Positions 1 through 11,434 of a DNA stretch of 64,000 nt are shown here, piece by piece. Both the position numbers and the translations under genes were made by a program. The DNA comes from Haematobia irritans (lineage: Eukaryota > Arthropoda > Insecta > Diptera > Muscidae), in NCBI RefSeq assembly GCF_050003625.1, contig NC_134400.1:42580557-42644556 (forward strand), in the 5' to 3' direction. The stretch's first letter is position 1. The number at the start of each line of letters is the position of its first letter. The notes beneath the pieces were generated by a model, which saw only the letters and a list, made by a program, of their open reading frames with translations, was not told the origin of the DNA and ran no database searches.

Positions 1-1759
1 TAATTTGCAATTCCGCGAATAGTTTGGTCTTCTTTCTGGTTGACTGTGTTAACACCTCCCTCGCTTAAATGAGGGACGTCCCCGGACTTCTTTAAATGGT
101 CAATAACAACTGCAATATCATGTTGTCGTCGGGTTCTCTGGCGTTTCTGCCAATACTTACAGAGATCGCCGATATATCCCAAGTTGTTCATGTTAATTTT
201 CTGTAAGTACGGCAAGCTCAATATTTCTTCGTGACCCGTTATGTTAAGGAACGATGACACCGCCGGTGCAGGAGATTTTTAAACGTAGCTCCTTAAATTC
301 CGATATACGGAGTCGTTAATCTTTACCTCATCGTCGAATGTTATGAGGAATGTCCCATTTACTGGTCGTCCGGGAGCCACCGTGGTGCAATGGTTAGCAT
401 GCCCGCCTTGCATACACAAGGTCGTGGGTTCGATTCCTGCTACGACCGAACACCAAAAAGTTTTTCAGCGGTGGATTATCCCACCTCAGTAATGCTGGTG
501 ACATTTCTGAGGGTTTCAAAGCTTCTCTAAGTGGTTTCACTGCAATGTGGAACGCCGTACGGACTCGGCTATAAAAAGGAGGTCCCTTGTCATTGAGTTT
601 AACATGGAATCGGGCAGCACTCAGTGATAAGAGAGAAGTTCGCCACTGTGGTATCACAATGGACTGAATAGTCTAAGTGAGCCTGATACATCGGGCTGCC
701 ACATAACCTAACCTAACCTAACCTTACTGGTCGTCCGTTGACGGTAACCCTTTCATCATTGATTACGATGACACCGTCGTCAATAATTGTTAACGGTTCG
801 TGGTGACTTGGGCGAGTGGTGCAGTGTGCAATGCCTCCAGAATGAAGTTGTAGTGCGCAGGTTGTATTATTCAGTTTTCTACAAAAGGTTGTTGTAAGGG
901 TAGCGCTGCAGTCTACTATTGGCATTACTTGATCATCGCAGTCAGCTATATTGTTGTTTTCAGCAAAGTTGAGAATAGTGCCGTTGTGTTCAACTGGGTG
1001 CAGGGTTATTCTTTTACAAACTAACGTAATCTTAGGATATTTGATTATAAAATGTAAAAAATTTTTGTTTAACAAAACTTTAATATTAGCCACTTCCATA
1101 AGGTCAGTGACAGTTATATTAGTAGAGCGTTCATTGATGTTTTCCAAATCGTTGGAGTCTAAAATTGCGGGATTAATAATTCCCAATTTTGAAAGAGTGA
1201 CCGATAAAATTAGATTTTCAAGCTCAAGGATAACGATTCTATTTCTTGCAAGCAGGTTTTCATATAAATATTCCGTATCAATCTGTTTTGTTTTTTTTTT
1301 TCATTTCTTAAAAAATTATTTATTGTTTCCGTTAATTCGTTTATTTTTTCTTGTGTTTTAGTGTTAATTGTTATCTGCCTGTGTTCTGATTCTATGAGCT
1401 CTTTCTGAGTAAATTTTAATTTCTCAAAGTCGCCAAAGTCTGGCAACGACCTTTAACGCGGTACCCAGAAAATTTAGGCTTCTAGCATGCCTATGATGAA
1501 TATTGATTGTTTCCAAGAGGGTCCACATGTGTCGTACATCTGAATCTAATAGCTGCTTCATGTGTGACCTGGGAAAATTACTTCTCATTTCTTCTGTTGC
1601 TTTTATAATCTCTGAATACATAGTTAAATTTGTTGAGTGTTTAAGGTATTCGAAATCCTCCCAAATTACGGCATATCCGTCCATAATTGGTATGTAGTTC
1701 GAGTTTGTGTAGTCTGTCATTTTCGCCGATGTAGACACGGCGAGAAAGAGCATTGTCAA
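1..1759 (-). pseudogene. Gypsy-like (errantivirus-type) env remnant
   Basis: Minus-strand coding relic downstream of pol in an insect endogenous retrovirus-like element. A short hydrophobic start (MTMLFLAVSTSA) at 1759 follows a splice-acceptor-like TTTTCATTAG, as expected for an env made from a spliced RNA. ARSLNFLGTALKVVA near 1450-1500 resembles the cleavage/fusion-peptide region of errantivirus envelope proteins. The frame is broken near 1440 and 1210. A SINE (373-723) interrupts it, and an in-frame stop lies near 280. The frame still open at base 1 shows that the element continues beyond the window. Non-functional. Confidence 0.7.
373..723 (+). mobile_element. tRNA-derived SINE, full length (copy 1)
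   Basis: 351 bp flanked by a perfect 14-bp duplication TTACTGGTCGTCCG (359-372 and 724-737). RNA polymerase III box A TGGTGCAATGG lies at 383-393 and box B GGTTCGATTCC at 427-437. The 3' end is TGCCACATAACC followed by (CCTAA)n. It sits inside the env remnant. Confidence 0.92.
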
Positions 1760-1836
1760 GATCCTAATGAAAAGAAAATAAAATGAACTTAATGTTAATT
1801 ACCTCAAATTATCTTTATGGACCACCCTCCCTTTTA

Positions 1837-2600
1837 TTAAGACTGTGGTCCCAAGTCTGCTTCAACTGTTTCTTCTGTATACAGGCTCGTAATTTTATTT
1901 CCCAATCTCTTATTTGACCTCACGAGGACTTTGTCACCTACATTGAAAATTCTATTTTGTCGTGCCTGGTTTAGCCTTTGCAACTGAATATTCTGCGCAT
2001 TTGTAATTTTTCCTTAATTTCTGTATTTAGTTCAGTGGTTAACGGATGAATTATATCAATGGGTCGTTTATCTGTTACTGAATGGATAGTTCTGTTATAT
2101 TCTATGGCTGCAAGAAATATTAATTCCACTGTGCCTTCTATGTTTCTTTCGATCTTGAGACATCGTGCGATTTCTACCAAGGTGCCGTGAAATCTCTCTA
2201 CCTGTCCATTTGAGCAACTATGAAGGGGTGGAGCATTAGAAATTTGTGCATTGAACTGGTTTTGTAAAAGTGATTTGATCGTTTCCGAATTAATAGATGG
2301 TTCATTGTCACAATATATTGTCTTTGTTCTCGAGTAGAAATTCATAAGTTGTAAGATGGCAACTTTCACGTCTATTATTGTTCTAGAAGCGATGTTTTGG
2401 ACGATAGCAAATTTTGAGAATTTATCTATACAGGTGAGAAAGTATTTCTTGTCAGTTGAAAATATATCAATATGCAATATTTCACCCGTGTATGAAAGAA
2501 TGGGCGTTTTACCAAGAATTTGCTTCTGCGGGTGTCGATCATATTTTGCTTTTTGACATATTTTACAGTTTGAAACGACCTCATTTGCAATGGTAGTCAT
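1837..2600 (-). pseudogene. Gypsy-like pol: integrase region
   Basis: Contains the CKICQKAKYD half of the integrase zinc-binding domain and the catalytic-core landmarks LHIDIFSTDKKYF (first Asp), IYCDNEPSI (second Asp) and GQVERFHGTL (Glu). After a frame break near 1990 a C-terminal segment (FNVGDKVLVRSNKRLG) runs to a stop at 1839-1837. It lies immediately upstream of the env remnant. Inactive because of the frame breaks. Confidence 0.85.
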
Positions 2601-3456
2601 TTTTGGGAAAAAAATAGTCCTGCAGAATTTGTTTTACATTTTCTTGTGCGGTTCTATGTGCTCTATTGTGTTCCAGGACTGTAATTTCTTTTTGTTCGTT
2701 TCTGTCGAAAATATCAGTTACCATGCGGTCGGTGTAACGGAATGTAGTTGCCGGGAACGCTTCTACCAATTTGTGTTGAATGAGTGCCAGTATTGACAAA
2801 TCACAAAAAATCGCATTGACTACATCGATTTTGATAACATCAGATACTCTTTGAATAAGTGCCTCTCTATCTGAGAAATACACGAGATGTCTAGTTTTGT
2901 TTCCGCACATAATGATAGTTCTTACCGTGTCACTTCCGCTTTTTTCTATTACTATTTGGTTCCGAAAACAATTTACAGGTTTGTCTGTCTTTTCAATTGT
3001 GTAAGTGAGCGACAATTCACTGTGCACCGTAGCAATATCTGACTGTGTGTCCTCTTCTAAGGCATTAATATGCCGTCGGGACAACGCGTCAGCTACGTAG
3101 TTTTCTTTTCCGGGTTTGTAAAAAATGTTTGCATTGTGCTCGTCAATGAAAACCTTCCAACGTTTAATTTTAGCGTTCGGATTGCGATCCGAGACGGCAA
3201 ATGTCAGAGGCTGGTGATTCGTGAAAATATTCAAATTTTTTACGCCATATAGATAATTTCTGAGATTCTTTAGGACCCAAACTATGGCCAATAGCTCTCT
3301 TTCGTTGGTTGCAAAAGTTAATTCCCGATCTTTTAGAGCCCTTGAATTCATGGTTATCGATTTTCCGCCTTGCGACAAGACTGCACCTAAACCTGCGGAC
3401 GAAGCATCCGTTGTCAAGTCAAATGGTTTTTTGTAATCTGGGTATTGTAACATCAC
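2581..3456 (-). pseudogene. Gypsy-like pol: RNase H and integrase N-terminus
   Basis: Starts inside the RT/RNase H linker. It shows TTDASSAGLGAVLSQ (RNase H catalytic Asp), ERELLAIVWVLKNLRNYLYG, FTNHQPLTF and the closing PGKENYVADALSRR, all typical of Ty3/Gypsy elements. At its end EHNRAHRTAQENVKQIL is the His-His half of the integrase zinc domain, which continues in the next frame. Overlaps the integrase segment across a frame break. Confidence 0.88.
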
Positions 3457-4489
3457 ATTCTCAGATGAAAGTACTTCCTTAAGTTTTTCGAAAGCCTGAC
3501 GCTGATTTTCGTCAAACTTGATCTGTATTTTTTTTGATTGCCCAGCGCTTGCCTTGCCATTTTCGCCTTTCAGGGTATCAGTTATAGGCTTTGCTATAGA
3601 AGCAAAGTCCTTAATGAAACACCTATAATAGCTTACTAGTCCAAGGAATGACCTGACCTTGAATAACGTAGTGGGTAACTCATAGTTACGAATGGCTTTT
3701 ACCTTATCAGGGCATGTTCTTATGCCTCCACGTGAAGAACCCTAAATATTCAACGCTTTCCTTGAAAAATTTTGATTTTTCCCGCGATACCCTCATATTG
3801 GCTTCATACAACTTATCCAGAATCCATGCTATATGTTTTATGTGGTCATTCATGTTTTCCGAAAATATAATTACGTCATCGACGTAAACGTAACATGATT
3901 TCCCTATCTGTTCCCTGAGCACATCGTCGATTGTTCTTTGAAAAATACTGGGTGCATTCTTCAACCCAAAAGCAAGTCTGCAAAATCCATACTTTGCATT
4001 TCCCACTGAGAAGGCTGTTTTTTCCCTGTCATTTTCAGAGAGCAATATTTGATGAAAACCTGACTTTAAATCCAATGTAGTAAAGTATTTTGCCTTTCCT
4101 AAGTTTGCCAAAATGAAAACAACATTGGGAATGGGATATTTGTCGTCTATTGTCTTTTGATTGAGCTTTCTAAAGTCTATAACCAATCGTTTTTTTGTAT
4201 TGCCCTGTTCATCAGTCCCTTTTTTATCTACAACCCATACGGGATTGTTATAAGGTGACCGAGAGGGTCGAATTATACCGGCTCTTAACATATCTTGTGT
4301 TTCCCAATGTACAAAATCCGATACCCCCATTGGGTATGGATACAATTTTGAATATATTGGTTCTTCATTTTCTGTACGAATAGTAGCTATGATATTGGTA
4401 TTATATGGAAGAGTCTCGTCTGGTTCCGCGAAAACTCCCATTCGGCCTTCCAACATTCCCCTAAATTTTTCTTGGACAACTTGGGGCAC
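3457..4489 (-). pseudogene. Gypsy-like pol: reverse transcriptase
   Basis: Ty3/Gypsy reverse transcriptase with KRLVIDFRKLNQKTI, YFTTLDLKSGFHQI, TAFSVGNAKYGFCRLAFGLK, the active-site YVYVDDVIIFSEN and VEYLGFF in order. The frame stops near 3707; the remaining thumb/connection region (3457-3706) is readable only in another frame. Upstream is the protease segment, downstream RNase H. Confidence 0.88.
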
Positions 4490-4916
4490 CGTCTTCGACG
4501 TTTGTAAAATTTACGTTTGAACACTTAAAAAATTTGATAGCTTCTGAACCACTAGCAGTAATTAATTGTTTGTTTTTCAGGTCGAGTACACCGTCATTTT
4601 GTTTTAGTAGGTCGAGTCCAATTATCCCATCAAAGGTTATCAAGTTCGGCAATAAAAAGAAAATCGCTTTCCTACTAAAAATATTAATCAAACACTTTTT
4701 ATCAATTTTATTAAACCCATGAATTGATTTCACGTTAAAAGGTCTATTCACGCTAATGACACCTTTCAATTCCTTCAATGGCTTAATATAATTTTTAGAG
4801 GCGATTGTTAAATTTAAAATTTTGATCCTTCCGACCATGATTCGGAAAACGTAAATTATTTTGTGTCTTAAAATGGTTAAAATGGGGTTTACTGAACTGA
4901 AGTGCGAAATTTGCAC
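4461..4916 (-). pseudogene. Gypsy-like pol: protease region
   Basis: Contains LLPNLITFDGIIGLDLL followed by GVLDLKNKQL, the C-terminal part of the Gypsy aspartic protease. The catalytic DTG-type motif is not obvious here, because the frame upstream is disrupted. Overlaps the 3' end of gag and the start of the RT frame. Confidence 0.6.
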
Positions 4917-5605
4917 GAGTTTTATTAGCTTCTAGTTCCTGAGCTTTTGCCAATGCATCAGGCAAACTATTCGGTGAGACTGAAAATAAAATATCATTTA
5001 AGGGAGAATTCAAATACCCTGAGCGCGTATTGTCTGTTCCTGTTGTTCAGTTCCCTAGTTAGTTCAGAGTTCGTTCCGTGGGTCATTATCGTTTTGTTAA
5101 TCAAGTCAGTTAATTTTTTATTTACTTCATTATAGTAAGTTATTAGTGATTGTTGTCCCTGTCTCATGATACTGAGTTCTTGTTCAATAAGATGCAAGGG
5201 TCTTTTATCTGCGTATGCGAAATCTAGTCGGCTAATGATTGCGTCAAAATTCAGTACAGTCCCGTGATTTGTCAGTGTGTCGTTAGCTTTATCTATTATC
5301 TTATTTCGAAGTATTGTCAAGGCAGAATAGTACCGTTTACTACCTCTTGTGTACAAATTCATAGAATGAGTTGCGGCCTCACGCCAGCTAACATACGAAT
5401 GTTTACCGTCAAATGTCGGCATAGACTTTACGACATCTAATGGTTCGTCACAACGGATCACATTGTTAATTTTTTCCTCTTGAAACTCACTAGCTATATC
5501 GGACGATGTTAGTTGCCCTAAACATTTACTCAACTCCTCAATTTTGGCAAACAAAGGACTTGTTTGTGCCTTGATTAAAGCATTTACTTCTTCTGTTGTC
5601 GCCAT
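4795..5605 (-). pseudogene. Gypsy-like gag remnant
   Basis: Begins MATTEEVNALIKAQTSPLFA at 5605 and continues through a capsid-like region (SMPTFDGKHSYVSWREAA, YADKRPLHLIEQELSIMR) to about 4994. A frame shift follows, with a further stretch to 4795 (LPDALAKAQELEANKTRANF). No CCHC zinc knuckle is visible, as in gypsy-group errantiviruses. Order gag-pol-env and similarity place the element in the Ty3/Gypsy insect retrovirus group. Confidence 0.75.
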
Positions 5606-6485
5606 GGTACGGGTGCTTAATGAACCGAATAATTGTGATAAATTATCAATTTCTGAATCCAGTTTTGGACATTTTTCAACAAATTAAACTCTTTTTATTC
5701 GCAACGATTTGATCGACAGAAAGTTTTATATTCAATACCAATATATTCTATAAAAGAATATGGCTTAACATTTATTTAACATAATTTCGCGCAAATTCAA
5801 AGATTATATAGTTTAATAAAATCAATATTTTAATATTTAAAACTTTCAAAAAAATCTGTATTTTTCTATAAAAAGATTTTAAAAGGTCTAAATAACTTAG
5901 TAGAATAATATTAATATAAATGATAAAATTCTTACTAGTTGTAGGTGGTAATGATGACGTCGTCTTGGTGGATGTTGATGGTGTTGTCGTCTTGGCTGCT
6001 GATGATGTTGTCGTCTTGGTTTTCTTCTCTTAGGCAAAGTATTTCTTGAAGATTTAATTTTAAGGTTTCATAGTACAGTACTTCTTGTAATTTTAAATTT
6101 AATTTTCAATGTTTCATCTTGTGAGATTCTTTGGCACAGTCATTAATTTGTAGAAATTTTATTCAATTTATTAGTGATTCACCTCACTGTCTTAGTTTTT
6201 CTTCTCTTGGAGAGAATACCCTTTTTTATTTTTTTCTCATTTTTGTTTTTAAAGGATACTTTTTTATAAAAATAATTCGCTTATTAAATTTTTTCTCTTT
6301 TTGTTTTTAAAGGATACTTTTTTATAAACATAATTCACTGCACTTAGAGTTTTTTTTTCTTCTCCTGTGGAGAATACTTATTAAAATTTTTTTCCTCTTT
6401 AAAGGATACTTTTTATTACTTTAGCACTTGGAAATCACCACCGAAGTCCTTACTTGTTTTTTTAGGACATACTATCCTATGGGCC
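5606..6485 (-). other. Leader of the gypsy-like element, with repeated GGATAC motifs
   Basis: Untranslated region between the PBS and gag; no convincing ORF. It contains a GTCGTCTTGGTGGATG/GTCGTCTTGGCTGC minirepeat (about 5950-6025). It also has an AT-rich block with AAAGGATACTTTTT at 6251, 6309 and 6401 and related GAATAC motifs near 6214 and 6372. In Drosophila gypsy the same position holds the Su(Hw) insulator. Confidence 0.5.
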
Positions 6486-6503
6486 ATCCCGGTTGAGCCC
6501 CCA
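6486..6503 (-). other. Probable primer-binding site (tRNA-Pro type)
   Basis: The minus strand reads TGGGGGCTCAACCGGGAT, 16 of 18 identical to a tRNA-Pro-type PBS (TGGGGGCTCGTCCGGGAT). It directly follows the inferred 5' LTR, the correct place for a PBS. Confidence 0.5.
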
Positions 6504-6504
6504 A

Positions 6505-6664
6505 TTATAACATTCGGTCGTTTTTAGTTTAAAAAAATATAATTCTATTTATTATTCATTTTTCAACTTATGTTTTACAATGCAGGACTTAAACTGAATG
6601 CTTAATATCTACCACCATTACTTTTCATTTTTCAACATTATCGTAGACGCAATGTTAGTTAACT
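6505..6664 (-). repeat. Inferred 5' LTR of the gypsy-like element
   Basis: About 160 bp on the minus strand from AGTTAACTAACATTG (6664) to GTTATAAT beside the PBS. AGTTA starts are typical of gypsy-group LTRs. An AATAAA-like signal lies inside. It is short for the group and the partner LTR is outside the window, so the boundaries are inferred. Confidence 0.35.
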
Positions 6665-7836
<1,172 letters not shown>

Positions 7837-8007
7837 ACTTGTCGTCGTCGCTTGTTTTTTTCGGGTCTCCTGATTCGTCATTTTATTTGTGATTTTTCTT
7901 CCCCGTTCCTCTTTCCGCTTTGTAGTTGGCTAGATCGTTCTTCTCGTTGTCGCTTTCTTTTATTTTTTGTTGTAGTACGTTGTAGAATTTCTTCAGCTGG
8001 TTTTTAT
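7837..8007. other. Unassigned sequence, probably BEL leader
   Basis: T-rich on the plus strand, with no reading frame resembling a known protein. Position suggests the 5' untranslated part of the BEL relic. Confidence 0.3.
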
Positions 8008-8060
8008 ACCCTGATCCACACTGTGGAACAGGGTATTATAAGTTAGTGCATATGTTTTCT
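8008..8060 (+). repeat. Family B end fragment
   Basis: TTTTATACCCTGATCCACAC and the following AGGGTATTATAAGTTAGTGC are identical to the start of the full family B copy at 27551. Only this terminal piece is present. Confidence 0.75.
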
Positions 8061-8061
8061 A

Positions 8062-8243
8062 AATGTTAAATGGACCAAAAATGTAAGACAAGTGATGTTT
8101 GAGAAATTCAAACACTACCTAATGTGTACAACTTCGAGTAAAAACAATTCGATAACGACTGCGGTGATCCGCGTAAACTACATAACGATGCCGAAGTACT
8201 CGGTTTCGACTGCGGTGATTTGGTCCCTGATTTTAATTAAGCT
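8062..8243. mobile_element. Fragment of a CAGGGNCCAAATCACCGCAGTCG-ended element
   Basis: Contains the blocks ACTGCGGTGATCCGCGTAAA and GACTGCGGTGATTTGGTCCC in the opposite orientation to the blocks at 43792-43900. Its right end reads, in reverse, CAGGGACCAAATCACCGCAG. The left half is missing or diverged. Confidence 0.5.
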
Positions 8244-8505
8244 TCTTACCCATGGTGGGGGAGCTTAAATGTTTACGAAAGACCAAGTGTTTGCGATGGA
8301 TAAAAACTCGTTGATTATTTTTTATACTAATTTATTCACCAAAAATATTCTTTTACGAGGGCAGTTCGGAAACTTCTTAGCCTAGCACAAAAAAAACTTT
8401 AGTGTTTTGGAAACTTCCATCTCTGTTATGAACACATGTTAAATTGTTTCGATCTGGCAACACCTTCAACACCTTCAAAAAAGACGCATCCGCAATTTTT
8501 TTACA

Positions 8506-9925
8506 ATGGGAAAATTAAAAATGCGTGCTGTCATTAAATATTTACATAAAAAAAGGTTTATCGGGACAAGAAATTCATAATGATATGGTGAATGTGTTAG
8601 GTGAAAGTGCTCCTTCATATGCAACAGTAAAAAATTGGGTTACTGAATTTAAACGTGGTCGTACAAGCATTGAAGATGAACCATGTAGTGGACGTCCAAA
8701 AACAGCAACAACAACAGAAATTGTAGCCAAAGTGCATGATATGGTATTCAATGATCCGCGAATAGAAGTGCGTGAAATTGCTAATATCATGGGCATCTCA
8801 AATGATCGAGTCCATTTAATTTTGCATGAAGAACTACAGATGAAAAAGCTTTCCGCAAGATGGGTGCCGCATTTGTTAACAGTCGATCAAAAACGCATAA
8901 GAATGAACATTTCTCAGGCTTGTTTGGATCGTTTTAAACGAAATAAAATGGATTTTAAGCGTCGTTTCATAACTGTTGATGAGACATGGATCCACCACTA
9001 TACTCCAGAGACAAAAGAACAATCCAGACAGTGGACTGAAGCTGGAGGAAGTGCCCCAAAGATGGCAAAAACAATTCAATCGGCTGGTAAGGTTATGGTT
9101 ACGGGTGTTTGGGACTTCAAAGGTATTTTATTGATTGACTATCTGCAAAAGGGTAAAACAATAAATTCCGAGTACTACTGCAACCTTTTGGATCAATTAA
9201 ATGTACAAATTCGAGAAAAAAAAGTCCTGGCTTACAACACAAAAAAATAATTGTTCATCAAGACAACGCACCAGCGCACAAGAGTGTTTTAACAATGGCT
9301 AAAATCAACGAATTAAAGTACGAGTTGCTTGACCACCCACCTTATTCTCCTGATTTAGCTCCCAGTGCCAGGGAGCCACCGTGGTGCAATGGTTAGCATG
9401 CCCGCCTTGCATACACAAGGTCGTGGGTTCGATTCCTGCTACGACCGAACACCAAAAAGTTTTTCAGCGGTGGATTATCCCACCTCAGTAATGCTGGTGA
9501 CATTTCTGAGGGTTTCAAAACTTCTCTAAGTGGTTTCACTGGAATGTGGAACGCCGTTCGGACTCGGCTATAAAAAGGAGGTCCCTTGTCATTGAGCTTA
9601 ACATGGAATCGGGCAGCACTCAGTGATAAGAGAGAAGTTCACCACTGTGGTATCACAATGGACTGAATAGTCAAAGTGAGCCTGATACATCGGGCTGCCA
9701 CATAACCTAACCTAACCTAACCTAGCTCCCAGTGACTTTTACTTGTTCCCAAATCTAAAAAAATTCTTTGCTGGCAAGCGTTTTACCTCAAATGAAGATG
9801 CAATTACAGTTGTAAACCACTATTTTGAAGACCTTGAGGAAAACTATTTTAATCAAGGGATAGAATTGCTAGAAAAGCGTTGGACTAATGGTATTGAAGT
9901 TTCAGGAGATTATATTAAAAAATAA
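8506..9925 (+). pseudogene. Mariner transposase, frameshifted and interrupted
   Basis: The original start is probably ATG at 8506 (MGKLKMRAVIKYLHKK). A slip in the A-run near 8550 moves the frame to the longest open stretch (to 9250). That stretch carries the N-terminal HTH region (GQEIHNDMVNVLGESAPSYA, VKNWVTEFKRGR, EDEPCSGRPK) and the first catalytic Asp in TVDETWIHHY. A second frame break near 9240 precedes HQDNAPAHKS (second Asp). The SINE lies between PPYSPDLAPS (third Asp, DD34D class) and DFYLFPNLKK. The remaining C-terminus is at 9735-9925. Inactive. Confidence 0.92.
9368..9722 (+). mobile_element. tRNA-derived SINE, full length (copy 2)
   Basis: Nearly identical to copy 1, including both pol III boxes and the CCTAA tail. 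Flanked by the 12-bp duplication TAGCTCCCAGTG (9356-9367, 9723-9734), which is mariner coding sequence. Confidence 0.92.
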
Positions 9926-10119
9926 AAATATTTTTGAAAAACTAACTATTCTCTTTCATTGATAGGCTAAGAAATTTCCGAACCGCCCTCGTATACACTT
10001 ACAAATCTATGATCTATGAAGCTAGCAAAAGAGAGCCGAAGAGAGAGATATATTAAATTTGACATCTGGCATCCGTTTGCTGGATAGGTTAGGTTAGGTG
10101 GCAGCCCGATGTATAAGGC

Positions 10120-10939
10120 CAGTGTTGCCAGGTATTTTTTGATTCTTCCCCCCAAATCTTAAGAAAAAAACCCCTAAATTGGTCTAGACTTTTTTCAAAA
10201 ACCCCCAAAAATTTTAAGTATGTAAATAGTACAAAAAGAGACCCAAAATTTCGTAAAAAATTCCTGTAGTGATACACTTTAAAAATTAAATTTAACACAA
10301 ATATATAAACTGAAAGAAGATTTTTTTCTGAGGAACAAAATTTTAGACAAAATAAGTTTTTTATTGCTAAAAATTTTCTTTCGAAGTAAATAAAAATCAT
10401 TAGATAAAATCATTACACCACTTGTCACAAATTCGGGTTCGATTCCTGCTTCGACCGAACACCAAAAAGTTTTTCAGCGGTGGATTATCCCACCTCATTA
10501 ATGCTGGTGACATTTCTGAGGTTTTCAAAGCTTCTCTAAGTGGTTGCACTGCATTGTGAAACGCCGTTCGGACTCGGCTATAAAAATGAGGTCCCTAAGT
10601 GAGTCTATGTGATCCTGATACATCGGGCAGCCACCTAACCTAACCTTGTTTTTAATAGTATCAAATATTAAAAATGCCCCTGCAACAGATGCGTTTAAAC
10701 AAGAATGTCATTGTATACTTCCTTGTATTTAGAAATATGGGTTGACTTCCCTTATTTTTTTCTGAAAATTCAAGCCAGAATTGTTCCACATTTGATTGAG
10801 AATTGCTCCACTTTATAAGGTCTAAGATATATTTTTACCCCCAAAAATCCCCCCAAATAAATATTACCCCTAAAAATCCCCCTAAACGTGTAAAAAAACC
10901 CCTAAATTTGGGGGGAAAACCCCCAACATGGCAACACTG
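10120..10939. mobile_element. hAT-like element, 820 bp
   Basis: Ends CAGTGTTGCCAGGT and, in reverse, CAGTGTTGCCATGT. Flanked by a perfect 8-bp duplication TATAAGGC (10112-10119, 10940-10947), diagnostic of hAT-type insertion. The interior has C-runs near both ends (CCCCCCAAAT) and no transposase; it is non-autonomous and contains a SINE. Confidence 0.85.
10433..10647 (+). mobile_element. 5'-truncated SINE inside the hAT-like element
   Basis: Starts at box B (GGGTTCGATTCCTGCTTCGA) and shows the SINE body with a deletion. It ends GGGCAGCCACCTAACCTAAC. Confidence 0.85.
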
Positions 10940-11434
10940 TATAAGGCTCACCAAAGATAATTGAGTATAACAAGATTGAGCATTGTGCTCTTATCAAGAG
11001 AAGACAAATGTCAAGGTGTAGAGGGCTATGAGAAAAAAATAGTTTTATTTGTCCATTTTTTCCAAAGCAGCTCTGCCCAAGAATAAATTTAGACGGCAAT
11101 ATTCACATAAAACCATAATGAATATTTGCTTTAAAATACACATACGTTTTATTTTAATTTTCTACAATCGTTTTGGTACTGCTTTTGTGGGTTTTTATTC
11201 AGAAATTTATGAAAAACACAAATGTTATGATATTTTCCGACGCAAACAGCAGTACATTTGAGAGACACGTCGACGCAAACTTTATGATATTTTGTTGGCA
11301 GAGTCCTCTGGTGCTTCAGTTTTGCTATGACAAGTCTGCATCTTCTTCTCAATTATCTTTGGGCTCACTTAGACTATTCAGTCGATTGTGATACCACATT
11401 GTTTAACTTCTCTCTCTCTCCGTTTGCTGGATAT

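Larger units (their letters stand above)
8356..9991 (+). mobile_element. Mariner element, full length with SINE insertion
   Basis: Terminal inverted repeats start CGAGGGCAGTTCGGAAACTT (8356) and, in reverse from 9991, CGAGGGCGGTTCGGAAATTT. TA dinucleotides flank both ends (8354-8355, 9992-9993). Without the SINE at 9368-9722 the length is about 1.27 kb, normal for mariner. Confidence 0.93.
10088..11420 (-). mobile_element. Retro-insertion with SINE-like 3' tail and 14-bp duplication
   Basis: The flanks repeat CCGTTTGCTGGATA (10074-10087 and 11421-11434). On the minus strand it ends with the SINE-type tail (AGCCTTATACATCGGGCTGCC-like, then CCTAA repeats at 10083-10105). It begins with the SINE-related block GTGGTATCACAATCGACTGA (11380-11410). 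The middle (10948-11360) is not recognised. A hAT-like element is inserted at 10120-10939. Confidence 0.6.

Noticed and set aside
383..437. Possible tRNA gene
   Set aside because: Boxes A and B are present, but no cloverleaf with a 7-base anticodon loop; it is the head of a SINE with flanking duplication.
700..723. Telomeric repeat
   Set aside because: Only three to four CCTAA copies, always at SINE 3' ends.
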